Positions 1-6,035 of a stretch of 6,698 bases of DNA are shown piece by piece. A program made the translations under genes and the position numbers. Each line of letters opens with the position of its first letter. The first letter of the stretch is position 1. The notes under the pieces are model-generated. The model was not told the DNA's origin. It made no database searches and worked only from the letters and a program-made list of their open reading frames with translations. Origin of the DNA: Frankiaceae bacterium. Lineage in GTDB: Bacteria; Actinomycetota; Actinomycetes; JAVEEB01. Location of the stretch: the NCBI GenBank assembly GCA_030840665.1, contig JAVEEB010000414.1, positions 1 to 6,698 of the forward strand. Direction: 5' to 3'.

Positions 1-97
1 CACGGTCATCGTGCGCTTGTGGATCATCGGCGGGCTTGCTGTGGCGTTCGGCCTCGGGCTGTTCTATGCGGAGTTCATCGGCGGCGGAGGGTTATGA
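1..97 (+). CDS. mraY: MraY, phospho-N-acetylmuramoyl-pentapeptide transferase (C-terminal end only)
   Basis: Only the last 31 codons are present; reading begins at base 2 and ends at TGA 95-97. The visible peptide has a hydrophobic stretch starting VIVRLWIIGGLAVAFGLGLF, followed by YAEFI and a glycine tail. This resembles the last transmembrane helix of MraY, which typically ends in a GLGLFYxE-like sequence. MraY is the integral membrane enzyme that transfers phospho-MurNAc-pentapeptide from UDP to undecaprenyl phosphate, making lipid I. The fragment is short, so the call rests on this match plus its position directly before murD, where mraY normally sits. The stop codon overlaps the murD start (ATGA). 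The last sense codon is TTA, a rare codon in this GC-rich DNA. The GGAGG that serves murD lies inside the glycine codons. Confidence 0.88.
   Translation, partial: TVIVRLWIIGGLAVAFGLGLFYAEFIGGGGL
86..91 (+). promoter_or_regulatory. Shine-Dalgarno site for murD, inside mraY
   Basis: GGAGGG is a near-perfect anti-16S match just before the murD ATG at 94. Only 2-3 bases separate it from the start codon, shorter than the usual 5-9. It supports ATG 94 over any start further upstream. The short spacing suggests that ribosomes finishing mraY help initiation. Confidence 0.6.
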
Positions 98-1518
98 CCG
101 CCCCGGAGTGGCTTGCATCGGCAGACCGCGACAGCCTTTGGTCGACGCTGGCCGTGACCGTCGCCGGGACGGGAATCTCGGGGGCGTCGGCCGTGCGCGC
201 GCTGCGGTCGCTGGGCGCGTCGGTGACCGCGGTCGATGCCGCCGTCGACGAGGCCGGTCGCCAGCGGGCGGCTGAGCTGCAGGCCCTGGGGGCGACCGTG
301 GTCCTGGGGCCGGCCGCCAGCATCACGCTGCCGCCCGGCACCCAATTGATCGTCACATCACCCGGCTGGCGGCCCGACTCGCATCTCCTGGCCGCGGCCC
401 GGGCCGCTGGGATCCCCGTCTGGGGGGACGTCGAGCTCGCCTGGCGACTGCGCGGACCCGGCGCGGCGCCCTGGCTCGCGATCACGGGGACCAACGGCAA
501 GACCACGACGGTGGGCATGCTGGCCGCGATGCTGGCCGCGGATGGCCGCCGTGTCGCCGCCGTCGGCAATGTCGGGGCGCCGATCCTGGACGCGGTGCTC
601 GCCGAGGATCCGTACGACGTGCTCGCCGTCGAGCTGTCGAGCTTCCAGCTGCACTGGGCGCCCTCGCTGGCGCCGCACGCCGGCGCCGTGCTCAACATCG
701 CCCCCGATCACCTCGACTGGCACGGCAACTTCGAGGCGTACGCGGAAGACAAAGCAGCGATCTGGCACGGCAACTCGGTGGCGATCGGCAACGCCGACGA
801 CAGCGCCACCGTCGGCCGGCTCGCCCGCGTCGACGCGCGGCGGGTCACGTTCACGCTCTCCGAACCCGCCGGTGGTCAGTTGGGTGTGCAGGACGGTTGG
901 CTCGTCGACCGCGCGTTCTCCGACCAGCCGCGCCAGCTCGCGGTCGCGACGCGGTTGCGACCGGCGGGCGCCCACAACGCGGCGAACGCTCTCGCCGCGG
1001 CCGCACTGGCGCTCACCGTGGACACGCGCCCCGAGGCGATCGCGGCGGGCTTGGCCGCGTACCGACCCGACGGACACCGCAACGAGCTGGTCGCACGGCT
1101 GGACGAGGTCAGCTGGGTGGACGACTCGAAGGCGACGAACCCGCATGCGGCGGCGGCGTCGTTGGCCTCCTACGACTCGATCGTCTGGATCGCCGGCGGG
1201 CTCAACAAGGGACTCGACTTCGACGAGCTCGTGCGGATGGCGGCGCCCCGGCTCCGCGCAGCCGTCGTGCTGGGCGAGTGCCGGCGCCACATTGCCGAGG
1301 CGCTCGCGCGACACGCACCGGATGTCCCCGTCGTCGACATCGGGTCAACGGAAACTACTGGCATGGTTGTCGCCGTCCAGGAAGCCGCCGCGCTCGCGCG
1401 CCGCGGCGACACAGTCCTGCTGGCGCCCGCCGCGGCCTCGATGGACATGTTCCGTGACTACAAGCACCGAGGGGATGTCTTCGCCGAAGCGGTGCGTGCT
1501 CTGGCAGGTCGCGGATGA
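94..1518 (+). CDS. murD: MurD, UDP-N-acetylmuramoyl-L-alanine--D-glutamate ligase
   Basis: This cytoplasmic ATP-dependent ligase adds D-glutamate to UDP-MurNAc-L-Ala, the second amino acid of the peptidoglycan stem. It is 474 residues, normal for the family. The N-terminal Rossmann-like UDP-binding domain opens with VAGTGISGASA. The central ATPase domain has the P-loop GTNGKTTT (132-139, Lys136), ELSSFQL (180-186), and DHLDWHGNF (205-213) followed by Lys220, which by position is probably the carbamylated lysine that holds Mg2+. The GAHNAANA segment marks the approach to the C-terminal domain, which has DDSKATNPHA, AGGLNKGLDFDEL and PAAASMDMF (445-453), all MurD features. ATG 94 was chosen because it overlaps the mraY stop, follows GGAGG and gives the expected N-terminus; in-frame starts further upstream would lie inside mraY. 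The gene overlaps ftsW by 4 bases. Confidence 0.97.
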   Translation: MTAPEWLASADRDSLWSTLAVTVAGTGISGASAVRALRSLGASVTAVDAAVDEAGRQRAAELQALGATVVLGPAASITLPPGTQLIVTSPGWRPDSHLLAAARAAGIPVWGDVELAWRLRGPGAAPWLAITGTNGKTTTVGMLAAMLAADGRRVAAVGNVGAPILDAVLAEDPYDVLAVELSSFQLHWAPSLAPHAGAVLNIAPDHLDWHGNFEAYAEDKAAIWHGNSVAIGNADDSATVGRLARVDARRVTFTLSEPAGGQLGVQDGWLVDRAFSDQPRQLAVATRLRPAGAHNAANALAAAALALTVDTRPEAIAAGLAAYRPDGHRNELVARLDEVSWVDDSKATNPHAAAASLASYDSIVWIAGGLNKGLDFDELVRMAAPRLRAAVVLGECRRHIAEALARHAPDVPVVDIGSTETTGMVVAVQEAAALARRGDTVLLAPAAASMDMFRDYKHRGDVFAEAVRALAGRG

Positions 1519-2759
1519 CCGCGGCCGCCGCAACGACGCCCGCCGCCACGACCCCCGCCGCGCCGGCCCGGGTGCGCTCCCGCGGCCGCATCGCGCGGCT
1601 GCTCGACTCGCCGCTCGCGTCGTACCACCTGGTGACAGGCGTGACCGCCTTGCTCCTGGCGTTCGGCCTGATGATGGTGCTGTCCGCGTCCGCCGTCACC
1701 GCACTCCACAAGAACGGGTCGGCGTTCTTCGTCTTCGACAACCAGGTCCGCTGGGCGGCGATCGGGATCGTCGTCTTCCTCGCCGCGCGGCGATTGCCGG
1801 TCCGGTTCTTCCGCGTCGTCGGTTATCCGGCGCGGCTGGGGTCGCTGGCCCTCATGATCGTGGTGCCCTTCGTCGGCAAGCAGGTGTCCGGCGCGACGCG
1901 GTGGATCGACTTCGGGCCTCTGCAGGTGCAGCCGAGTGAGCTGATGAAGCTCTCCTTGCTGCTGTGGGGCGCGGATCTCCTTGCCCGCAAGGAGAAGTTG
2001 ATGCACCAGGCGAAACACATCCTGGTGCCGTTCCTGCCGGTCGTCGTCATGGCGACGGTGCTCACGCTGGCCCAGAAGGACCTCGGGACGACGCTGATCC
2101 TGGCCATCGTCTCGTGGTCGCTCCTCTGGACGGTCGGCACGCCCGCGCGGGTGCTCGCCACCGTCGGCACCATCGGCGTCACGGCCGTGGCGCTGCTCGC
2201 CGTGCTCGAGCCGTACCGCTTCGACCGCGTCGCCTACTGGTGGCACCCGGAGGCGGACGTCACCGGCAAGTCCTACCAGTACCTGCAGGGTCTGGCCGGC
2301 CTCGCGTCCGGCGGCTGGTTCGGCTTCGGCCTCGGGCAGAGCCGGCAGAAGTGGGGCTACGTACCCAATCAGGACACGGACTTCATCTTCTCGATCATCG
2401 GCGAGGAGCTGGGCCTCCTCGGCACCCTGCTGGTCGTGGCGCTGTTCACCTTGCTCGCCTACACCGGCGTCCGGGTGGCCCGCCGCGCGGAGGACCCGTT
2501 CAGTCGGCTCGCCGCATCAGGGGTCACGGCGTGGATGGTCGGGCAGGCCGTCATCAACATGGCTGCTGTCGTCGGTCTCGTCCCCATCACGGGCATCCCA
2601 CTGCCGCTGATCTCCTTTGGTGGCACGTCGTTGATCGTCAACCTGTTCGCTCTCGGGATGCTGGCGTCCATCGCGCGTCGCGAGCCGGGCGCGCCCGAGA
2701 TCTGGGCAGGGCGTCGCCGGCTGCGGTCCCTGATCCGGCGCCGCCCGGCCGCCTCGTGA
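1515..2759 (+). CDS. ftsW: FtsW, septal peptidoglycan glycosyltransferase (SEDS family)
   Basis: FtsW is the polytopic SEDS glycosyltransferase that polymerises lipid II at the division site together with a class B penicillin-binding protein. The product is 414 residues. It has a charged, Ala/Thr/Pro-rich cytoplasmic tail (1-36) and then about ten hydrophobic segments, the first near 37-62. SEDS hallmarks are GATRWIDFG (126-134), QPSE (139-142) with K145, the large extracellular loop with QYLQGLAGLASGGWFGFGLG, and Asp289 in TDFIF, which aligns with the catalytic aspartate of E. coli FtsW and RodA. The C-terminal signature GLVPITGIPLPLISFGGTS lies at 354-372. The usual QPDLGT motif reads QKDLGT (187-192). 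The arginine-rich tail ends soon after the last helix, without the long extension of mycobacterial FtsW. Placement between murD and murG favours FtsW over RodA. ATG 1515 overlaps the murD stop, and upstream there is only a weak CAGGT (1505-1509). Confidence 0.95.
   Translation: MTAAAATTPAATTPAAPARVRSRGRIARLLDSPLASYHLVTGVTALLLAFGLMMVLSASAVTALHKNGSAFFVFDNQVRWAAIGIVVFLAARRLPVRFFRVVGYPARLGSLALMIVVPFVGKQVSGATRWIDFGPLQVQPSELMKLSLLLWGADLLARKEKLMHQAKHILVPFLPVVVMATVLTLAQKDLGTTLILAIVSWSLLWTVGTPARVLATVGTIGVTAVALLAVLEPYRFDRVAYWWHPEADVTGKSYQYLQGLAGLASGGWFGFGLGQSRQKWGYVPNQDTDFIFSIIGEELGLLGTLLVVALFTLLAYTGVRVARRAEDPFSRLAASGVTAWMVGQAVINMAAVVGLVPITGIPLPLISFGGTSLIVNLFALGMLASIARREPGAPEIWAGRRRLRSLIRRRPAAS
1531..1560 (+). 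repeat. Two-copy 15-base tandem repeat in the ftsW 5' end
   Basis: CAACGACGCCCGCCG (1531-1545) is followed directly by CCACGACCCCCGCCG (1546-1560), with two mismatches. It is in frame and encodes two ATTPA units (FtsW residues 6-15) in the cytoplasmic N-terminal tail. It looks like a small local duplication in a tail whose length is poorly conserved. No function is implied. Confidence 0.6.
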
Positions 2760-3853
2760 GCGTGCATGTCGTCCTCGCGGGCGGCGGCACCGCGGGACAC
2801 GTCGAGCCCGCGCTGGCAACGGCCGACGCGCTGCGCCGGCTGGATCCCGACGTCACAGTCACCTTCTTGGGCACGTCCAGCGGCCTCGAGGCCCGGTTGG
2901 TCCCCGAGCGCGGCGGTCACCTCGTGCTGATCCCGCGGGTCCCGCTGCCCAGGCGGCCAACGCCGGACATTCTCAAAGTGCCGTTCCGGCTCCGCGGTGC
3001 CGTTCGGGAGGTGGAACGGTTGCTCGAGGACGCCCAGGCTGACGTCGTGGTCGGCTTCGGCGGTTATGTCGCCATGCCGGCCTACCTCGCCGCCCGGGCG
3101 GCGCGCATCCCGATCGTCGTCCACGAGTCGAACGCCCGCCCCGGGCTCGCCAACCGCATCGGTGCGCGCTTCGCGGCGGCTGTTGCCGCCGGGTACCCCG
3201 ACTCCGGGCTCACGGGCGCCCGCCACCTCGGTACGCCGCTGCGGACGTCGATCACCTCCCTCGACCGGGCCGCCGGCCGCGCGGGCGCGTGCGAGTCCTT
3301 CGGCCTGGACCCGGCGCGGCGCACCGTCCTGATCTTCGGCGGCTCGCAGGGTGCCCGTTCGATCAACAGGGCCGCCGTGGCGGCGGCCGGTGCGCTCGTC
3401 GGCGCCGGCGTCCAGGTGCTGCACGCCACCGGCGCCGATCACGCCGACGACATCCGGGAGGCGGTCGGCGACGCCAGTTCGTCGTACAAGGTGCTGCCCT
3501 ATATCGACCGGATGGACCTCGCCTATGCAGCTGCCGACCTCGCGGTGTGCCGCGCCGGTGCGATGACCTGCACCGAGCTTGCCGCCGTCGGCCTGCCCGC
3601 GCTCTACGTCCCGCTGCCGCACGGCAACGGCGAGCAGCGCCTCAACGCGCTGCCCGTCGTCGAGGCCGGCGGCGGGCTGATCATGGCGGACGCGGACCTG
3701 ACCGGGGACTCGCTCGCCGGCCGGCTGCTCCCGCTGCTGGAGGACCCGACCCGCCTCGACGCCATGGCGGCCGCGGCGGCGCGCTTCGGGCGCCGGGACG
3801 GCGACACCGCGCTGGCGCAGCTGATTCTCGACACCGCCGGGAGCGAACGATGA
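2756..3853 (+). CDS. murG: MurG, lipid I to lipid II N-acetylglucosaminyltransferase
   Basis: MurG (GT-B fold, family GT28) transfers GlcNAc from UDP-GlcNAc to lipid I at the inner face of the membrane, giving lipid II, the substrate of FtsW. The product is 365 residues, typical for the family. The N-terminal glycine-rich loop is GGGTAGH (9-15). VGFGGYVAMP and HESNARPG (123-130) belong to the acceptor side. The C-terminal donor domain has GGSQGAR (195-201), CRAGAMTCTE (265-274), where Glu274 corresponds to the conserved glutamate contacting the UDP ribose, and HGNGEQ (289-294). The start is taken as GTG 2756, overlapping the ftsW stop (GTGA); this gives an N-terminus two residues longer than the alternative GTG 2762. 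No Shine-Dalgarno sequence precedes either GTG, so initiation is probably coupled to ftsW termination. The 3' end overlaps murC by 4 bases. Confidence 0.96.
   Translation: MSVHVVLAGGGTAGHVEPALATADALRRLDPDVTVTFLGTSSGLEARLVPERGGHLVLIPRVPLPRRPTPDILKVPFRLRGAVREVERLLEDAQADVVVGFGGYVAMPAYLAARAARIPIVVHESNARPGLANRIGARFAAAVAAGYPDSGLTGARHLGTPLRTSITSLDRAAGRAGACESFGLDPARRTVLIFGGSQGARSINRAAVAAAGALVGAGVQVLHATGADHADDIREAVGDASSSYKVLPYIDRMDLAYAAADLAVCRAGAMTCTELAAVGLPALYVPLPHGNGEQRLNALPVVEAGGGLIMADADLTGDSLAGRLLPLLEDPTRLDAMAAAAARFGRRDGDTALAQLILDTAGSER
3839..3843 (+). promoter_or_regulatory. Shine-Dalgarno site for murC, inside murG
   Basis: GGGAG lies 6 bases before the murC ATG at 3850, within the last codons of murG. 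Good match and spacing support this start. Confidence 0.6.
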
Positions 3854-5259
3854 CCGCCGAGGAAATCCCCGCCGCGTCCGAGCTGGGGCGCGTGCACTTC
3901 ATCGGGGTCGGCGGCGTGGGGATGAGCGGCATCGCGCGCATCCTGCTCGCGCGCGGCATGACCGTCTCCGGCAGCGACGCCAAGGACTCCGTCACGCTGG
4001 CCGAGCTGCGGATGCGCGGCGCCACGATCTGGGCTGGTCACGACGCTGCCAATGTCGGCGAGGTCGACACCGTCGTCGTGTCCAGTGCCGTCCGCGAATC
4101 GAACCCCGAGCTGTCGGAGGCTCGCCGGCGTGGCCTGCGCGTCATGCGGCGCGGCGCGGCGCTCGCCTCCCTCATGGCGGATCGCACCGGAGTTGCGATC
4201 GCCGGCACGCACGGCAAGACGACGACGACGTCGATGCTGACGGTGGCTGCACAGGCCGCTCGCGTCGACCCGTCGTTCGCGATCGGCGCGGACCTCAACG
4301 AGCCGGGCTCCAACGCGCATCACGGCTCGGGGTCGCTGTTCATCGCCGAGGCCGACGAGTCGGACGAGTCGTTCCTGCTCCTCACGCCGTCGGTCGCGAT
4401 CGTGACGAACGTGGAGGCCGACCACCTCGACCACTACGGCGACCTGGCGGCGGTCGACGCGGCGTTCGTGCGGTTCGCGGACGGGCTGCCGGCAGACGGC
4501 GTGCTGGTGGCCTGTGCCGACGACGAGGGGTCACTGCGACTCGCCCTCGGGCAACGTGAAAAGGGCCGAAAAGTCTTTCTGTACGGCGAATCGCCGGCTG
4601 CCGACATGCGTATCGGCGACCTCGTCCTCGACGGTTCCGGGTCACGGTTCGACGCCGTCGTCGACGGCGAGTCGCTGGGTGCGGTGGTCCTCACCGTGCC
4701 CGGCCGCCACAACGCGCTCAACGCCGGGGGAGCGTTGGCCGCCGCCCTGACGCTCGGGCTCCCCTTCGCCGATGTGGCGTCCGGGTTGTGCGGCTTCGGT
4801 GGGGCGCGCCGGCGGTTCGAGCTCAAGGGCGTCGTGCGCGGCGTGCGCGTCTTCGACGACTACGCGCACCACCCGACGGAGGTCCGGGCCGCGCTGTCGG
4901 CGGCGCGCGAAGTGGCCGGGGGCGGTCGGGTCATCGTCGCGTTCCAACCGCATTTGTACAGCCGCACGGCCGCGTTCGCGGCGGAGTTCGGTGCCGCGCT
5001 GTCACTGGCGGACGACGTCGTCGTCATGGACGTGTACGCCGCCCGCGAAGACCCCATCCCGGGCGTGACGGGGCAGCTCGTCGCGGCCGCGGTCGAGCTC
5101 CCGGCGGAGCGCGTCGTCTTCGAACCGCGCTGGTCGGACACGCCGGGCGTGCTGGCGCAACGCGCCCGTTCTGGCGATGTCGTCCTCACGATCGGCGCCG
5201 GTGATGTCACGATGATCGGACCAGAAGTCCTTGAGCTGTTAGGGAATCAGCCGGTATGA
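3850..5259 (+). CDS. murC: MurC, UDP-N-acetylmuramate--L-alanine ligase
   Basis: This cytoplasmic ATP-dependent ligase joins L-alanine to UDP-MurNAc, the first step in building the stem peptide, upstream of MurD in the pathway. It is 469 residues, normal for MurC. The N-terminal UDP-binding domain carries FIGVGGVGMSGIA (17-29) and SGSD. The ATPase domain has the P-loop GTHGKTTTT (119-127, Lys123) and EADESDESF (167-175), typical of MurC, then TNVEADHLDHYG. PGRHNALN leads to the C-terminal domain, which has FDDYAHHPTE (335-344), FQPHLYSRT and VYAAREDP, diagnostic of MurC/Mpl rather than MurD-F. Mpl is unlikely given the cluster context. ATG 3850 overlaps the murG stop and has a well-spaced GGGAG. 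Codon 464 is TTA, one of only two TTA codons on the plus-strand genes, and it abuts the ftsQ ribosome-binding site. Confidence 0.97.
   Translation: MTAEEIPAASELGRVHFIGVGGVGMSGIARILLARGMTVSGSDAKDSVTLAELRMRGATIWAGHDAANVGEVDTVVVSSAVRESNPELSEARRRGLRVMRRGAALASLMADRTGVAIAGTHGKTTTTSMLTVAAQAARVDPSFAIGADLNEPGSNAHHGSGSLFIAEADESDESFLLLTPSVAIVTNVEADHLDHYGDLAAVDAAFVRFADGLPADGVLVACADDEGSLRLALGQREKGRKVFLYGESPAADMRIGDLVLDGSGSRFDAVVDGESLGAVVLTVPGRHNALNAGGALAAALTLGLPFADVASGLCGFGGARRRFELKGVVRGVRVFDDYAHHPTEVRAALSAAREVAGGGRVIVAFQPHLYSRTAAFAAEFGAALSLADDVVVMDVYAAREDPIPGVTGQLVAAAVELPAERVVFEPRWSDTPGVLAQRARSGDVVLTIGAGDVTMIGPEVLELLGNQPV
5241..5245 (+). promoter_or_regulatory. Shine-Dalgarno site for ftsQ, inside murC
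   Basis: AGGGA lies 10 bases before the ftsQ ATG at 5256, in a locally AT-richer end of murC. Match and spacing are acceptable but not ideal. Confidence 0.5.
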
Positions 5260-5978
5260 GCGTCGTCACCGACGCGCGCCCGAAGCTCGCGGCACGGTCC
5301 GCGCAGCGGCGCAACCGCATGCTGCGGCGCATGTTGCCCCTCGTCGCCGGCGTCGTGCTGCTGGGGGTGTTGGTCTGGGCCGTGCTGTTCTCCAACCTGC
5401 TGGGCGTCCACAAGGTGGATGTCGTCGGCCTGCATCGGTTGACGGCCACAGAAGTTCTCGCCGCCGCGGCGATCCCTGACGGGCAGCCGCTCGCGCGGCT
5501 GGACCTCAACGCGGCCGCGAACCGTGTCGCGAAGCTGGCCCCGGTGGCGTCGGTCGTCGTCGAAAGGCGTTGGCCCCGCGCGGCTCGCGTCGTCGTGAGC
5601 GAACGCGTGCCGTTCGCCGTCGTCACCATCAACGGCGACCCGTGGCTCGTCGATCGCGCGGGGGTGCCCTTCGACAAGTCCGGTGCGGCGAAGAGCACGC
5701 TGCCGCACATCACGACCGCCCACGCCGGGGCCAACGACGCGTCGACCCAAGCGGGCCTCGACGTGCTGGCCGCGCTGCCGGCGGACATCGTGAGCCGAGT
5801 CAACCGCATCGACGTGCCGGGGCCGGAAGAGGTGACGCTGGCACTCGTCGGCGGCAAGACCGTCGTCTGGGGGAGCGCCCGGCAGAGCGCGCAGAAGGCG
5901 GCCGTCCTGGACGCAGTCCTCAAGCAGGACGGGAAAGTTTACGACGTCAGCACGCCGGACGTCGTCACCGTCCGTTGA
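5256..5978 (+). CDS. ftsQ: FtsQ/DivIB-type cell division protein
   Basis: FtsQ is a bitopic membrane protein that links early and late division proteins, classically in a complex with FtsL and FtsB-type partners. The 240-residue product has a basic cytoplasmic tail (about 1-26, with RRNRMLRR), one transmembrane segment (about 27-46), and an extracytoplasmic region. The POTRA domain follows directly: LLGVHKVDVVGLHRLTATEV begins at 48, and the domain continues through VERRWPRAARVVVSERVPFAVV to about residue 124. The FtsQ beta domain follows, including DPWLVDRAGVPFD and a C-terminal part ending near the last residue. There is no catalytic site, as expected. The size is on the short side for actinobacterial FtsQ, mainly because the cytoplasmic tail is short. 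The start overlaps the murC stop (ATGA). It is the last gene of the plus-strand series; ftsZ, often next in actinobacteria, is absent. Confidence 0.93.
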   Translation: MSVVTDARPKLAARSAQRRNRMLRRMLPLVAGVVLLGVLVWAVLFSNLLGVHKVDVVGLHRLTATEVLAAAAIPDGQPLARLDLNAAANRVAKLAPVASVVVERRWPRAARVVVSERVPFAVVTINGDPWLVDRAGVPFDKSGAAKSTLPHITTAHAGANDASTQAGLDVLAALPADIVSRVNRIDVPGPEEVTLALVGGKTVVWGSARQSAQKAAVLDAVLKQDGKVYDVSTPDVVTVR

Positions 5979-5992
5979 CGCGTGCCTCATGC

Positions 5993-6035
5993 CCGTTGCG
6001 GCTCGGCGCCGCGGCGTCGAGCGCCGCCGTAGCGG
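5993..6035. terminator. Candidate bidirectional terminator hairpin between ftsQ and the PPK2 gene
   Basis: Bases 5993-6002 (CCGTTGCGGC) pair with 6026-6035 (GCCGTAGCGG) in ten pairs, two of them G-T. After a 2-base bulge (6003-6004), 5993-side GGCGC (6005-6009) pairs with GCGCC (6021-6025). The loop is 11 bases. An alternative inner stem, 6011-6016 with 6022-6027, is also possible. The hairpin starts 14 bases after the ftsQ stop and ends at the base before the PPK2 stop codon, a fitting place for termination of both convergent transcripts. There is no T-run on either side, so it is not a canonical intrinsic terminator. Stable stems without a T-run are proposed for high-GC actinobacteria, but function here is inferred. 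Confidence 0.55.

Noticed and set aside
19..93. Extended N-terminus for MurD (25 extra residues from an in-frame non-ATG start at 19)
   Set aside because: It would overlap the mraY coding end, the extra residues are arginine/cysteine-rich and unlike MurD, and ATG 94 has a GGAGG and the conserved 4-base overlap.
542..1939. 465-residue open frame inside murD and ftsW
   Set aside because: Its product is a low-complexity Arg/Ser/Pro/Thr string typical of an out-of-frame read in GC-rich DNA, and it crosses two well-supported genes.
1964..2755. Upstream extension of the murG frame through ftsW
   Set aside because: The translated stretch is Arg/Gly/His-rich shadow sequence; the MurG fold begins at the glycine-rich loop right after GTG 2756.
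2459..3622. 387-residue minus-strand open frame opposite ftsW and murG
   Set aside because: Long antisense frames are expected where third positions are mostly G or C; there are no recognisable motifs, and the sense strand encodes conserved enzymes.
3289..3849. Upstream extension of the murC frame through murG
   Set aside because: Arginine-rich shadow sequence; ATG 3850 has a good ribosome-binding site and starts two short segments before the MurC Rossmann motif.
4551..4595. Locally AT-richer patch in murC as an internal promoter for ftsQ
   Set aside because: No convincing -35/-10 pair with proper spacing; the codons encode an ordinary linker segment of MurC.
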